A DNA stretch of 64,000 nucleotides from Monarcha castaneiventris obscurior. Lineage: Eukaryota > Chordata > Aves > Passeriformes > Monarchidae. Positions 46,111 to 58,804 of this stretch are shown here, one piece after another. The stretch covers positions 9,999,501 to 10,063,500 of the forward strand of contig JAMPIT010000493.1 in the NCBI GenBank assembly GCA_026261815.1, given 5' to 3'. A program made the translations under genes and the position numbers. Within the stretch, counting starts at the first letter, position 1. Each line of letters begins with the position of its first letter. The notes under the pieces were generated by a model. That model was not told the origin of the DNA, did not search any database, and was given only the letters and a program-made list of their open reading frames with translations.

Positions 46111-47514
46111 CCGAGCTGCGGGGTCACCGCCAAATTTTGGTTTGCCCGTTTCCTGAGGTTTTAGCCCCAGCTCGGACTGAGGTTGGGAGCATCCCAGGAT
46201 GTCCCCAGGATGCTGGGCCCCGGCACGAGGTGATGCCCTCGGGCAGCACGGCGAGGTCAGGAGGTGCCACTCGGAGCCGAACGTGGAACAGGGAAAGGCG
46301 CGATGGCACCGGGAGGGACACGAGGCCCGGCAGCTCGGGCACCACCGGGAAAGGCGCTGCTGGGAAAGGAGAGAACGGGAAAAACCAGCAGAGGCGTTTC
46401 CAGGCAGCGCTGGGAGCACACCGGGAAGGAGCCCGGCAGTGCCAGGAGGGCTCTGGACCACCCAGCTGGGTGCCAGCAGTGCCCCCGCTCTGCCCCCAGC
46501 CTGCCAAGGGACCCGGGGGACTCCAAGGGTGATTCGGCCATGAAGATCTCGGTTCAGTCGGGCTTTAGATTAACCCGGGCTCCTAAAAGCCTTTCCAGGG
46601 AGGGCCCCGAGCCCCGCAGCCCCGGCCGGCCCTGGGGCAGTGCCAGCGGAGTCACGGCTGCCCTCGCCGGGCTCGCCTGCCCCAACACCCCGCCAGTCCC
46701 TCCCCGCCTGGCGCTGTTGCCAAAACTGCGGCTCGGCCGCTCCCGAGAGAGACAGGAGGAAAACCTGGCCGGGCTCAGGGCACGGGTGGTGCCGCCCAGC
46801 CCCTTCCCCCACCCCGGGGGGCAGAAAGGTGGCACCTGGAGCCGTTTCCCGCTGGCATTCCCGGTGGGAATTCCACGGCCGGGAAGGCGCTCAGAGGAGA
46901 CGCTGAGGGGAGGCAGAGGCGCGGAGCCGAGCCCGGCATCACCCCGCAGAAAGCCCCGCTAATCGGGGCATCGCGGCGCAGGAATTTTATCACCCGCGGA
47001 CAGTTCCAGGCAGGTTTCTCCTCGTGTTTATCAAACACCCGGCCTGGCCGGCGCAGCGCGGGCGGGTCCCGCCCGGCTCCGGTTTAGGGGGGGTTTGGCT
47101 GCTGCATTTTGTCCACCCGGCTGAGCCTGAGCCAGAGCTGCTCCCTCAGCTCCTCCTCCCAGCAGAGCATCGCTCCGTTTTCCCGAGTTCTGCAGTTCCA
47201 GGCAGACACGGATGGATGGAAAAGCACCAGGTACCAAACACATCCCAAGTCAGGCATTTCTTTTTGGCAGCAGAGAGGAAAATCCCTCCAGACCCGGCAG
47301 TTTGGGAATCCGGCAGCCAGTGGCTCGAGCTGTGGGGTCCTCAGCATCTCTGAGGCAGCAAAACGAGCCGGGCTTTGTCCTGCTCCCAGCACAGCTCCAG
47401 GAGCTCCCTGGCACCTGAGACAAATCCCAGTTCAGCATCCCAGAGCCTCGGGAAACGCCAGGAGGTCTCCCCAAAGAAGCCCTAGGACAGCCAGGCTCTT
47501 CTAGGCCCAAAATG
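46111..47514. other. GC-rich non-coding sequence, possible transcript body
   Basis: High GC with CpG-richer patches at 46580-46740 and 46860-47080. Could be the first exon or intron of a transcript started at 45.9-46.1 kb, but no open frame has a recognisable domain. Confidence 0.35.
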
Positions 47515-47819
47515 TGTAATCCAAAGCCTCTAAGGGGGGAGCGAGCTGAGGGGAATTCCATCATTAAACTGGGGCTTTAATTGGAGAATTAACCGTGGTA
47601 TGCAAATGAACCAAACCTATAAAGGTGTGAAGAACTCGTGACCTGGGGTCCATCTTGGGGTCCATTTTTGGAGGCAGCCTCTGGCTCCCCCAGGGTGTGC
47701 CTTGAAGGCCTTCAAATAAACCCCGACCTTTATTCCCTTCCTCTTGTCTGCTCTCTGTTTCTGGGTGGCTGCAGAAGGCATCACCGGGGCACGGCCGGAA
47801 GCGATCGCGGTCGGCGACA
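47515..47819 (+). mobile_element. LTR-like segment, possible solo LTR
   Basis: Starts near tgtaatccaa and ends near ggtcggcgaca. It contains an octamer atgcaaat (47600-47607), tataaag (47618-47624) and AATAAA (47715-47720) about 95 bp downstream, followed by a T/C-rich stretch. This order fits a U3-R-U5 LTR of gammaretroviral type, and the ggcgaca end resembles the LTR end at 39097. Edges and family are uncertain; no primer site or internal sequence follows. Confidence 0.3.
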
Positions 47820-49290
47820 AAAGCAGATCAGGAGCAGCCCCAGGGCTCGCCCAGGGCAGCCCAACGCGCCCTGCCCTGGCTCTGCGGATGGGGAAAGCTC
47901 CCTAGAAAAGCCGGGATAAATCACCCGGGGCTGTGCCCTCCCCGCAGCTCCGGAATGGAGACCTCAACCCCAATTACGGAATGATTTTCTTTTCCTGCCC
48001 GGCGTGGGGGGATATCAAAGGAAGGGGCAAGGATAATGCCCGGAATTGCAAAGGTTGAGCCTTGCCCACCTCACCTGCAGGGCTCCTGAAGGGGAAAAGG
48101 CTCTGTGGCCACTCAGAGCTGCCCTGGGGTCACAGCAGCGGCGCCCGGGGGCTTTGGGAGGAGGGAGGGCAAGGACAAGGACAATCCAAGGCTGCCTCAC
48201 TCCAAGGCTTTGCATCCAAACGGGGAATCCTGGTGGCTCCAGGGGACACTCAGGGGGCTGCGACCCTGAGCTCGGAGAGCTCCAGGAGGGGCTCAGCCGA
48301 CCCTGCCCAGCCTTTCCAAGAGCTCCCCACCAGCCTCTCCTGGATCTGCCAGGACACCGGGCCGGGACTGGAATCACAGCTTTACTTCGGGAAAACCCTC
48401 AGAGCTGTCCCCTCCTCACCAGGCTCCGTGAGGAGCCACCCTAACCCCCAAAAATCCCCGATCCAAGGGGACAGGCTGCCCTCCCACCACCCCCGGGATG
48501 GGTCATCCCCGCTGCCGCTTTCCCTGGAGCTCAGCTCTGTTTTCCAAACCACGCTGGGAAAAGGAGCAGCTCCTTCCCCTCCCGTGAGTCACCTTCTCCC
48601 AGCATCGATCAGGAATTGCTAAAAATAGCCGCGGATAATGATCTCAGGCTCAGGTGTTGGCTCCTGGCAGGGCAGGGAGCGGGCAGAGAGCCGCGGGCTG
48701 TGCTCCGTAACATCACCCCACAGCCCTGACTCAGGGCTCGGCTATGGGATGACAGCCCCAGACACCCCCAGGGGGCTGCCTTTGGGGGATTTGGGGAAAA
48801 GCAGGATAATCCCAAACTGCCAACAGCATCTCGAAGCCCTGCGCCTCTGGAAGGTGGGGTGAGGAAAAGTCGTGGCACATTCCTGAGCCCTCTCTGTGTG
48901 CGAGGGTCCCCAAAAATCCCAGCTCAGCTCCCGGGCTGGGAGCACATCCCTTAGTGGGGTACCCTGGGTTTATTCTTGGGTTATTTGGGGTTGGTTTGGT
49001 TTTTTTTTTTCTTTAAAACGTTGTGGTTTGGAGCTCCTGGTTGGATTTGCACATCCCCAGGGCTCCTCCAGCCGTGCCAGGGAAACCTCTCAGGAAACCT
49101 CCAGGGCTGCCCAAAAATTCCTCTCAGTTTTCTATTCCAGGCTGGCCCCAAAGGTGACAAAGTCACAGCAGCACACGGAAAGCACAGAGGGAAACGTTCA
49201 GGGAAAAGCAGAACCGGGATGAAGGAGATGGAGATTCCCCAGGAGAGGAGGAGGAAAGAGGTTTCTCCATCGGGATCCCTACAAGAGACA
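47820..49290. other. Unique non-coding sequence
   Basis: No gene or repeat recognised apart from short T-rich runs near 49001. Confidence 0.45.
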
Positions 49291-49405
49291 CGAGATCATG
49301 GAATGGTTTGGGTGGGATGATCCTGAAGCCCAGCTGGTTCCATGGGCAGGGACACCTCCCGCTATTCCCAGGCTGCTCCAAACCCATCCAGCCTTGGGCA
49401 TTCCA
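49291..49405 (-). mobile_element. CR1 LINE 3' end fragment
   Basis: Antisense CR1: gagatcatggaatggtttgg, 'ccatgggcagggacacctcccgctattcccaggctgctccaaacccatccagcc'. Similarity fades to the right. Confidence 0.8.
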
Positions 49406-52400
49406 AGCAAACCTTCCCTGTGCCTGGATCCCAGCAGGAAAACTCCCAAAAAACTCCGTGCAGCGCAGAGCTGAGCACTCCCATCCCTCTCTCCTTTTCC
49501 CCATCCCACCGCGGGACCCCCAGGCCATTCCAGAGGCCGGGAATGCCCGTGCCTGGCACTGCCCTAAGCCCGTCATGCGCGGCCCCCGCTCGTGCCAGCG
49601 GCTCCCCCCGGGGCAGATTAAACCCCCCGGGCCCCGAGGCCGTGCGGTTGTGTCACCGCGATTAAATCAGATTTACTGCCCCGCTCCCCCGCCCCTTCCC
49701 GAAAGGAATTCCACCGGCCGCGCGCGGGGAAGGGCTGGAAAGGGGAGAAATCAGGAAATGCTTAATTTTGCACTCGGAATAATCCTGGAGCCCCCCTCGG
49801 CTGGGCCCGGGACTGCGGGCACCGCTCGCCCTCCGACGCTGGCATTGCCAGGCTGGGGGTCACCCTGGGGCTACTTTGGGGTGCAGAGTGGCCACTGAAG
49901 GAGGGGTAAATCCACGTAAATCGCCAGCTTTGCCTGGAGCACTGCTTCATTAGCGGGCACTAATTAATTCCCTAATTTAAATCCCCGCCGGGCTGGGTTT
50001 TTAGCCTAAACCGAGGGGGGACCCATTTGGGTTCCTCGTTGTTCTCTCAGCACCTGAGCCCAAACCCTGAGCTTCCTCCCCTCGCCGGGAGAACATTCCT
50101 GCAGCGCTTCCACACCCACACCCCCGGCAGCGGGCAGCCAGCTCCCAATTACAGCAATTAACATCGTGGATATTAATAAAGCCTGGGTTTCCCAACAGGA
50201 AAACCTGCAGGGGCTTGCTGGCAGAACAGGGAGCCCCGGGCGGTTTTTGGGGGGGCGGGTGTGGGAATGATCGGAATTCCGGGATGAGACCGCGGGGTCT
50301 CCAGAGGTCTTGGAAGCGCATCGTGGTGTGGGGAGAGACCACGAGTGTCCTCCCCATCCCGGGAAGCTCCTGCAGGGCCTGGGAGCAGGGACACGAAGCT
50401 CCTTTTCCAGCATTTTGGAAGCCCCTGTGCCTGCACCCCCCGGAATTCCCCGGCCACCCATTCCCAACATAACCGGGATCCTGCAGGGACCCAGCTCCAG
50501 GAGGACGGAGACAGGGAATATTTCCTCCTCGTGGAGCCAGGAGCAGCTCCTCATCCTCCCTTTCCCATCTGGGAATGTTTTATCCCCATTTTTGGGGGGA
50601 TTTTTAAGGCAGGGTGGCCGCAGGTGGGAAAGGAGCCACGCTCTCCCAGCCCTGCCCTTCCTCCCCTCTTTCCCAACACTTCACCTCCCGTTTTCCCTTT
50701 CCAAGCACGAGAGAAAACGCTCGGGAGCAAGACCAGACACAGAGGGAGAGGAAGCGGCGGCTTCCTTCCCCATCCAATTATTCCAGGTATTGTGCAAGCC
50801 GCCCGTTCCCATCGCCAAACGCCGGGATCGTTCCCACTTCCCTGGAGCACGAAGGAGCCCTCACACCTCGGGCAGCCCCTGCCCATCCAACAGCCTGGAA
50901 ATGTCCATCCCTGGAAGGGAATTAAGGCAAAAAAAATTCATCCCAAAGGATTTTTTCCTGCAGCCAAGGAGTTCCCGTGGCTCCCTGGAGCTTCCCAGGT
51001 GGGATTCGCTGTTAACCCCTCAGGCCAGGGATCCTACAGCTCCCCAGAGCCCGGGAATTTACATCCCCTTTTATATGGAAAGCACTAAAATGGGATCACA
51101 CCTTTTAAAACTGATATTTCCACCTCGCTGCGACGCCCAGGCCCTGCCTCTGCCTCCCCACCGGGCCTCGAATTTTAATTTAAAAAAATGTGATTTAGGT
51201 TAATTGGCAGCAGATGAGTTACAGGCCTCAAAAGCAGGGGAATATTTGATCCAGCAGATTTATGGCAGCAGGGACCCGACCATCCCAGATTTTGCATCCC
51301 CCTCACGGCCCTGCTGCCAGAGCAGCTCAGCTGGCCAAAAAAAAAAAAAAAAAAGAAAAAGTAATTAGTGTTTAATTTCTTAACAATTTTTTTTTTACCT
51401 TCCTTTTAATTGCTCCACATAAAACTGTCCTAGAATTTTACAGCCCTGGCCCAGTCCTCTTTGCTGGTTTTAATTAGGCTGAGGCAGGGCCGGCGCTTAA
51501 TTTGAAGAGGGGGAGGACGTTGGGCCATGCTCTGGGAAGGTTCTGCCATTCCAAGCACCCGGAAAACATCAGCAGGAGCAGCGGGGAGCAGGACTGGGGG
51601 CAACTCCTCCTGCTCAGGGCTCCGTGCTCCAAGAAATCCCTGCTGGAAGGGAGCAGAGCTCTGTCCCAGCAGGAGAATGCCCTCTCCTTGAGAGAGCCCA
51701 AGCTTTGGGGTTAATTCCCATTCCTGGGGGACAGGAGCTCCAGGCTGCCCAGCCCTTCCTTGGAGAGGGGCTTTGGCATCCCAAAAAGTGCCCAGGCTGG
51801 AGGAGGACCCAGGGAATTCCATCAGAATTCCCCAAAGGAGTCTCTGTGCACAAGGTGGGAGAGAGGAGGGACAAGCAAGAGGCGGAATGACTTGTAGGAA
51901 TGGCTGGGGAATGGCTGAAGGAGGGAAATCTGCCCCTTTCCCATCCTATTTTCTAAGCTTGGCCCTACTTAGCAAATCTTGGGATGCCTGGAAAGGATTT
52001 TTCCAGGCAAAGACAAAGCTCAGCCCCACAGTGAACAGAGAGGGCTGGGCTTTGCTCAGCTGTGTTGTCCAAAGCACAAAAACCAACAATCAGCGATTCC
52101 ATCCCCAGGTTCCACCCTCTCCGGGCACGAAATCCCGTGGCAACATCACACGGGCACGGAACCCCCCTGCCCCAGCCAAATCCAGCTTGGAAAAACCAGG
52201 AAAAGTGTTCCAGCCTCACCCAGCTGCCCCAGCACGGAGAAAACTCCTCACCCTCCCAGCACCATCCCCTGCAGGGCTGAGCTTTTAGCTGGCACCAGGT
52301 TTAGGGACACCTGGATGGGCTTGGGGAGCTCCCAAGGAATCCAGGATCAGGAATTGCCCCCGGGTGCTCAGCGTTAAAACAGGATGGAGCAGGGACAAAC

Positions 52401-52589
52401 TGTGCCAGCCCGGAGTGTGGCTGCCAGGGGGAGATCCTCGAACCCAAACCTCCCTGGGACACCCACGTGGCTTTAACAATCCAAACCAGACACTTTGGGA
52501 GAGGCTGGATGATGGAAAAGGGGCTGGGAACCCCCTCAAGGAGCTCTGGAGGCTCCAGCTGAAGGCACAACCCCGGGGTTGGGCCAGCC
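49406..52589. other. Unique non-coding sequence, no gene seen
   Basis: CpG-richer around 49560-49740. AT-rich patches at 50140-50190 (gcaattaacatcgtggatattaataaag) and 51340-51500 (A-run, agtaattagtgtttaatttc, ttttaattgctcc) may be regulatory or decayed repeats. No exon recognised. Confidence 0.4.
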
Positions 52590-52655
52590 TTGGCAGTGCT
52601 GGGTGAACCCCGTGATCCAAAAGGGTTTTTCCAATCTAAACCATTCCACGATGCA
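52590..52655 (+). mobile_element. CR1 LINE 3' end fragment
   Basis: cttggcagtgctgggtgaac, then gtgatccaaaagggtttttccaatctaaaccattccacgat, a CR1 3' end of a different subfamily from the others. Confidence 0.65.
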
Positions 52656-53447
52656 GAGAGGCCCAACCAGCCCTGCCCCAGCCCTGAGGGGGTTTTCTGG
52701 AAGCTTCCAAGTGTCCCTGTGGGTGAGGCCTTGCAGCATCCCGGGGATTCACCCCTCACACACCCGCAGCCATCCCGACCCCGCTAAGCTGGCAGAACAA
52801 ACGGGATGAGGCACAGCACCTCCAAATCCACACCAAATCCACACCAAATCCACACCCCAGCAGCTCCAGGACCCAAGCAGGGGCTGGAAGTCCCCCCCAA
52901 GCTGGCAGCAGCTCCAGCAGATTCGTTTTACCATTCCCAGAGGGAAAACAACATCCAGACCAGCATCCCTGACTGCCTGGAAATACAGCCCAGCTGGGCA
53001 GGGACAGATGGAACGGGGCAGAAATGGGATGGGGATGGAAAACTGGGAGTGGGGGGTGGCTGGGGTTGGTCTGTGCTCCCCCCTCAGCTGCTCTCTACTC
53101 TTTCTCCTCTTCCTCCTTTTCCTCCTCCTCCTTTTCCTCCTCCCTTCCATGGCTCCTGAATTTTAACTTTTAAACACGCAAAATTAATCCCTCCCTGTCC
53201 CCATCCCAGCTGGATTCTGCTCCCCCTTTCCCCCAAGCAAGGAAGGGCCCTCTGCCCGCTGAACCTCCAAGGGAACAGGATCCTCACACCAACAATCCCA
53301 GGAAAAATAAAACTTGGCTCCTCCAGGCCATCCCTCACATCCCTGCTCCCAACAGCTCCTGCACTTCCAGCCTTGCCTGGGGTGGTCGTGGGTGGCATTC
53401 CCAGGAGCTGGCTCAGGGATTGCCCCACAGGGAATTCCTGGGAAATG
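52656..53447. other. Non-coding sequence with a C/T-rich tract
   Basis: Contains three copies of ccaaatccaca (52825-52858) and a (TCCTCCTTT)n-like pyrimidine tract at 53093-53150. No gene. Confidence 0.5.
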
Positions 53448-53660
53448 GTTTTAGGATGAAGGAGGGGAGATTTAGATGGGATATTGGGAAGGAATTCCAC
53501 CTGGCACAGGGTGCCCAGAGGAGCTGTGGCTGCCCCTGGATCCCTGGCAGTGCCCAAGGCCAGGCTGGAACAACCTGGGGTAGTGGAAGGTGTCCCTGTG
53601 GAACTGGCTGGGATTTAAGGTCCCTTCCAAGCCAAGCATTCCAGGATTCTCTCCAGCAGG
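53448..53660 (+). mobile_element. CR1 LINE 3' end fragment
   Basis: Same subfamily and orientation as the 33.7-kb copy: gatgggatattgggaaggaa, 'cagaggagctgtggctgcccctgg', 'gcccaaggccaggctggaacaacctggggtagtggaaggtgtccc', 'atttaaggtcccttccaagcc'. Confidence 0.9.
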
Positions 53661-54153
53661 ATCCCGTGTCACCCTTCAGGGAGCAAAGGAGCTGCAGAAG
53701 CCCTCAGCTGCTCCAGGCTGGCCCCACAATCCCAAACCCCAGCTGGGAACTGTCCTGAGGGCACCGGGAGGATCAGGACATGCTGGAAAGAGCCGGGAGA
53801 TTCCTGGAAAAGCTGGAGCAGGGCAGATCCAGCTGCTCAGCCCCGGGTGGGATCAATCCAGAGCAAAAGGGACCCAAAAGTGGCTCCAAAGAAACTCCTG
53901 GAGCACCCCCGGCCTACCACGGAGCACCCCAGGCCGCACCAAGGCCCAGAGGCAGCCCCAGGCCTGAGCAGCGAGGGTTAATGATATTTGCACTTGGGAA
54001 AGCAAACTCATAAATCCCCCGGGTTTGTCCGTGTTTCCCGGGGGGAAGGGCTGGCTGCTTTTCCTGCTGCTCGCCAGGTAAATCCCGGCCTGGTCCCACC
54101 CAGCCCCGGCCATGTTTGCTCAGAGCAGGCCGGGGCTGGGCAACGCCAAAGGC
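53661..54153. other. Non-coding spacer
   Basis: Unique sequence; no gene recognised. Confidence 0.5.
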
Positions 54154-54363
54154 CAGCGCCCTCGGAGGGAAATATTCCTTAGGAACTGCAGAAATTCCAT
54201 ATCGGAGCACTGGGATCCCTCAGCAGTGCCCTCAGAGGGAAATATTCCTTAGGAACTGCAGAAATTCCATATCTCAGTGCTGGGATCCCCCAGCAGCGCC
54301 CTTGGAGGGAAATATTCCTTAGGAACTGCAGAAATTCCATATCTGAGCACTGGAATCCCCCAG
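54154..54363. repeat. 70-bp tandem repeat, 3 copies
   Basis: Copies start at 54154, 54224 and 54294 (cagcgccct). Each holds the AT-rich core ggaaatattccttaggaact and gaaattccatatc. Divergence is under 10 percent by eye. A unit this long with an AT-rich core differs from the GC-rich minisatellites elsewhere. Confidence 0.95.
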
Positions 54364-54532
54364 CCCATCCCTGGATCTGTCCCTGGAGCGGGGCCTGCAG
54401 CCAAAAGCAGCCCCGGTGCCAATCCATGGATCCAGGAAGGATTCCAGGATTAACCCTGCAGCTCCCAGAGAGGGAATTCTGTTGGAAAAGGATGGGAGCA
54501 GGGGCTCGGGGCTCTGATCTCATGGACAAGGT

Positions 54533-54592
54533 GTGGGGATCTTGGAGTCAGCCTTGGAGATCTTTTCCAACCTCAGTGGTTCTGGGAGAAAC
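54533..54592 (+). mobile_element. CR1-like 3' end fragment
   Basis: gagatcttttccaacctcag tggttctggga resembles the terminal CR1 phrase; only about 45 bp is convincing. Confidence 0.45.
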
Positions 54593-56599
54593 TTCCAGTC
54601 ACTCTGGCTGCTCCCAAGTAATTCCACTGAGTCCATGCTCACTGCGGTTCTTATATGTCAGGACACCTTTTTTTTGTTAAATAATGTTCTAAATCTTAAA
54701 AAAATAATGATCCTAAAAGGATATTTCCATTCCATAAATACCTCTTGTGTGTTCTATTTCCACACGCACCTCCTGTGCTCACAGGGTGGGAGGGAACAGA
54801 GTCCAGGGACAATTAACAACACATTTAAGGGGGAGTAATTTGCATTTCAGTGGCTTTTGGAGCAGGAGGGATGGCAGGGATGGTTAAAGGTTGGAAAGGG
54901 AAGAGGGAAAGGACAGGGGAGGATATTCCTGCACAAAATAAAGGTGATAAACTCCTGGCTGGCTTTGTTAGGACAGAAGTTCCCCAAGGTTCCCTGGACA
55001 ATCCAAGATATCCCCAATATCCCCTGGAAGTTCCTCAAGGGTCCCTGGACAATCTAAGCCATCCCCAAAATCCCCTGGAAGTGTGGCTGAGCCAAGGCAA
55101 AGGGAAAACGACATCCAGCACTCAGGGAGCCAGTGGGGTTTATTAAACGCAATTTAATTGTCTCTCAGGGCGACGCTCCCCCCGTTGTGACATTCCCCTC
55201 GCTGGGGTTTGGCTTCCCCCCGTTCCTGCTCCTGCTTCCCGCTCCCACCTGGGCTGGGATCCATGTGGGATGTTCCTGGTGTGGCAGAAGGACCCTCCCA
55301 GGGCCACCCAGCACAGGATGGGCCTCTGGCAGCCAGTTTGAAACCCCGGCATCACCAGCTCAGCTCCTGCTCTTCCAAAGGCTCCAGCTCCCACCACGGG
55401 ATCCGTCGCAGCTCCAGCATCCTCAGGAAACACCCAAACCCCCCAAAAGCAGCAAAAAAAAGAGCAGAGGTGTGAAAAAAAAGACCAAAAAAATCCACCA
55501 GAAAGCAGGCAAGCGCTTGGTCCTTGCAGAGAAAAGCAGCGAGCTCCTGTTTGAGCCAAGGGTTCTTCAGCATCCATCCATCCATCCATCCATCCATCAC
55601 GGCCAGGATCCAAAAGGATAATTCCCAAAGCCCCGCTGCGAGCAGCTAATTAGGTCCTGTCAGTTCCGTGCGGGAGGAGCTCAGCTCCTGGAGGAATCCC
55701 CGTCCCTGGGATGGGGCTGTGGGGCCCGGGCAGTGTCCCGGAGCTGCTGCTGGTGGCGGCGCTGAGGGAAGAGCCTCTCCCAGCCCTGGAGCTCCATCGC
55801 CGCCCAGGGCGAGCTGCAGGTCCCCGCCGTGGGCAGCCGCGGTTTCCATCCTCGGGAGCTGCTCCGGGGTGTCCTGGCTGCCCCCTCTGCCCCTCACCCC
55901 GAGCCTTGGGCACGGACCCTGCAGAGGAAAAACACGGCGTGAATGGAAGGGCCGGGCTGGGCTGGAGCAGAGGGTGATTGATTCTTCCTCAGCACCAAAT
56001 GCGATGTTTGGGATGTTTGGAGAGATGTGGGAAAGAGGAGATGGAGCAGCAGCCCCGAGGCCTCCCCTGAAAGCACCTTCGGCCCCAGAGCTCACCCCAC
56101 TGCTGAGGATCCCCTCCTGCTCCGGGGGATGGGGCTGGGCAACACCAAAACACGAGTGGAACATCTGGAAGCTCTCAAAGGGTTTTGTTTTTTACCCCTT
56201 TTACAAGAGGCTCTGCACTCTGGGAGACGCTGCAGGCAGAGGATTTGCTGGGGTGCAGGAGCATCTCCTGCCTCTGGAGCATCTGGAGCTCTGAAGGGCA
56301 CTGACCCCAAATTCCCAGGGTCTGGGGAGCACAGCACAGAAGGATCTGGGATGAGCAGGAAGCTCAAACACTGGTGGTGACACCCCAGAAATCACCCAGT
56401 GCCCCCTAAGAAGGTCCAGAGGCACCTCACAAGCTTCACTGGGGTTTGCAGGGCACCGACCCCAAATCCCCAGGCTCTGGATCCCGAGCGGGATCCGGGA
56501 CAGGCAGGGATGGTGCTGACATCCCAGATGGGAACATCCAGGGCTTCCAACCCCACCTCCGGCAGCTCACACCCCCTCGGGGGGCCACGAAGGTTTCCC
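54593..56599. other. Non-coding sequence with short repeats
   Basis: AT-rich at 54650-54760. A ~50-bp duplication (tcccctggaag, ttcctcaagg...) lies at 55010-55085 and a (CATC)n run at 55571-55599. No gene seen. Confidence 0.45.
55571..55599. repeat. (CATC)n microsatellite
   Basis: Seven catc tetranucleotides in a row. Confidence 0.95.
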
Positions 56600-57030
56600 C
56601 AAACCCTCGGGGTGGAGCTGCGAGTGTCCCCAGCCCTGCGAGGGAGCGCTGGGCGCGGCCACCCCCGGTTTGCTCAGGGCGGCTCCGCTCAGCGCCGCGT
56701 TTGAAGGCGCCGCGGCCGGGAGCGATCAGAGGCGCGAGCAGGCGATAGCGCGGCCCCCTGATCTGTTATCATCTCTTATCTCTTATCTCGGGCCGGGCAG
56801 TGCCGCGGCGCGGGTTTGAACGCGGGGTGACAGCCGCGGATCAAAGGCGCTTCCTGCTGCCCCCGGCCCGGAGCAGCCTCCGGGCAGCTCGGGATGAGGC
56901 CGGAGCTCCTCGGGCACGGCGGGGATGGAGGCAGCGGCGGCAGGAGCGATGTGTCCGGCCCCGGGGAGCGCTGCGGGATGTGCCCTGCCCGTGCTGGGGA
57001 CAGCAGCGCGTCCCGAATGCGGGAATCACA
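56600..57030. promoter_or_regulatory. CpG island with clustered GATA motifs
   Basis: Very CpG-rich. In its centre are three ttatc (GATAA) motifs on one strand within 22 bp (56766-56770, 56776-56780, 56783-56787), preceded by gcgatagc. A TCF/LEF-like gatcaaagg lies at 56838. Could be a promoter or a GATA-dependent enhancer. No first exon recognised. A GGATGTGCC... open frame runs through but has no domain. Confidence 0.45.
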
Positions 57031-58548
57031 CTCGGTGCCCCAGTTTAACCCGCAGGACAGAGCCCTTGGCGTTGTCACAGAGACGCCCCCAAAAAGGACC
57101 ACCCAGACCCCCAAAAATCCTCAAAAGCCCCACTCCTCGCCCCGCACTGCACCCCCGCAGCACTGAACAGATTTCAGGTGCGGTTGATTTTTTTTTTTCC
57201 CGTTGCCTCCCACATTCCCCATGAGGGATCAGCTGCTGCCCCGCGCCTCCAGCCCCGAGCAGCAGAGCCGGGCCACACACTGCGGGCCACCAGCGCCTGC
57301 TGGACACCAGCCCCGGTGTTTTCGTCCTCTCCACGAGCCCCCACAACATCCCGGGAGAGCAGGGATGGAACAAGGGCTCAGCGGCATCCCGGGAAGAGGA
57401 GAGGACCCATCCCGAGCCAACGGAGGAGGAGGAGCGGAGTCTGCAGCAGGAAGGATGATGATCCTCACATTTTGAAGAGGGGATCTGCCTCCTGCCCTCC
57501 CCAAACCCGTGTTCTCCAGGGACAGAGCAGGAATAAAAGGGGAATTTCGGCTGTGGAGGGTGGGAGCATCCACAGACAGCGAGAGCACGAACTGTGTGGG
57601 CAGCAAAGCCAAACAGGAAGGGATCCAAGGGGCAGGGACGGGATTCTGGCAGCTTCCACCTCCCTGCTGCTCCCTCTCCCGGGTGTCCCACCCTCGGACC
57701 CCTGGCCCTGCTCAGACATGCCCCAATTCCGCTTTTACTGTCGGAATTCTTCCCATCCAAGGGGCTGGATTTACAAAAATGCAGCCGGAGAGCCCCAGCC
57801 CCATGCAGGAACCGGTCCCAGCACAGCCTTGAGCAGTTCCAGGGCAGCCACAGCCTCTCTGGGCTGGGCCGGGGGTTCCTTCATGACCTCAGCGCTGTGC
57901 CAGGCTTGGAGGATCTAAACCAGCCGGGAAGGATCACCCCGGCTCGGGGCAGCCCCTACCACTGCCACAGCCCTGCTGAGCCTTTCCTTCAGCCCCAGCT
58001 CTGCTGCCAGAGCCAGCCCGGCTCCCAAAGCCTGGGCAGAGGTGTCACCACAGCTCCGGGGCCACAGGAGTGGTTTGTTCCCAGGCCGCCCTTCCTGGGA
58101 AGGTGTTAATGAATAACCGCGGCCCAGACAGGCGCTGGCAGCTCCTGAGTCACCGAGAGCCCCGGCACAGCCGGCCCTGACTCACGGACAGCCCGGCCCG
58201 GCCACCAAACACCGGCCCCGAGCCCCCCGCGGCACCGGGGGTCACACTGGGGGAGACCCCCCCAAACCCTGGCTCTTTAACCCCAGCATTGCCCAGGGTG
58301 GTGCAGAGCTCGCCCTGAGATGTGACACCGGGAAAGCCTCGCATTGAGGCGCAGCAGGACCTGCAGGAAGGGCCCCGGACACCTCAGGAGCACCCAGAGA
58401 TGTGGAGGGGGTGGCTGAGATGGAAAACACACCCTGGCTGCATCCCGGGGGCCGCAGGGGGCTCCTGGCAGTGGCTTCTTCCCAGAGGGATGCACTCGGA
58501 GTGCAGCATCCGCTGCTCCCAAAGCGTCGCTCCCAGCTCCGTCCGCAG
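57031..58548. other. Unique non-coding sequence, no gene seen
   Basis: GC-rich; open frames overlap on both strands without domains. One T-run at 57188-57199. Confidence 0.45.
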
Positions 58549-58804
58549 CTTCCTCCTCAAATTCCAGCCCTGAACAACCCCCTAAACCCGAGCATCCTCA
58601 GATTCCTCCTCAAATTCCAGCCCTGAACAACCCCCTAAACCGAGCATCCTCAGCTTCCTCCTCAAATTCCAGCCCTGACCAACCCCCCAAACCCGAGCAT
58701 CCTCAGATTCCTCCTCAAATTCCAGCCCTGACCAACCCCCCAAACCCGAGCATCCTCAGATTCCTCCTCAAATTCCAGCCCTGACCAACCCCCCAAACCC
58801 GAGC
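58549..58804. repeat. ~53-bp minisatellite, ~5 units
   Basis: Units read gagcatcctcagattcctcc followed by tcaaattccagccctgaccaaccccccaaaccc; units 1-2 have gaacaaccccctaaa. Confidence 0.95.
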
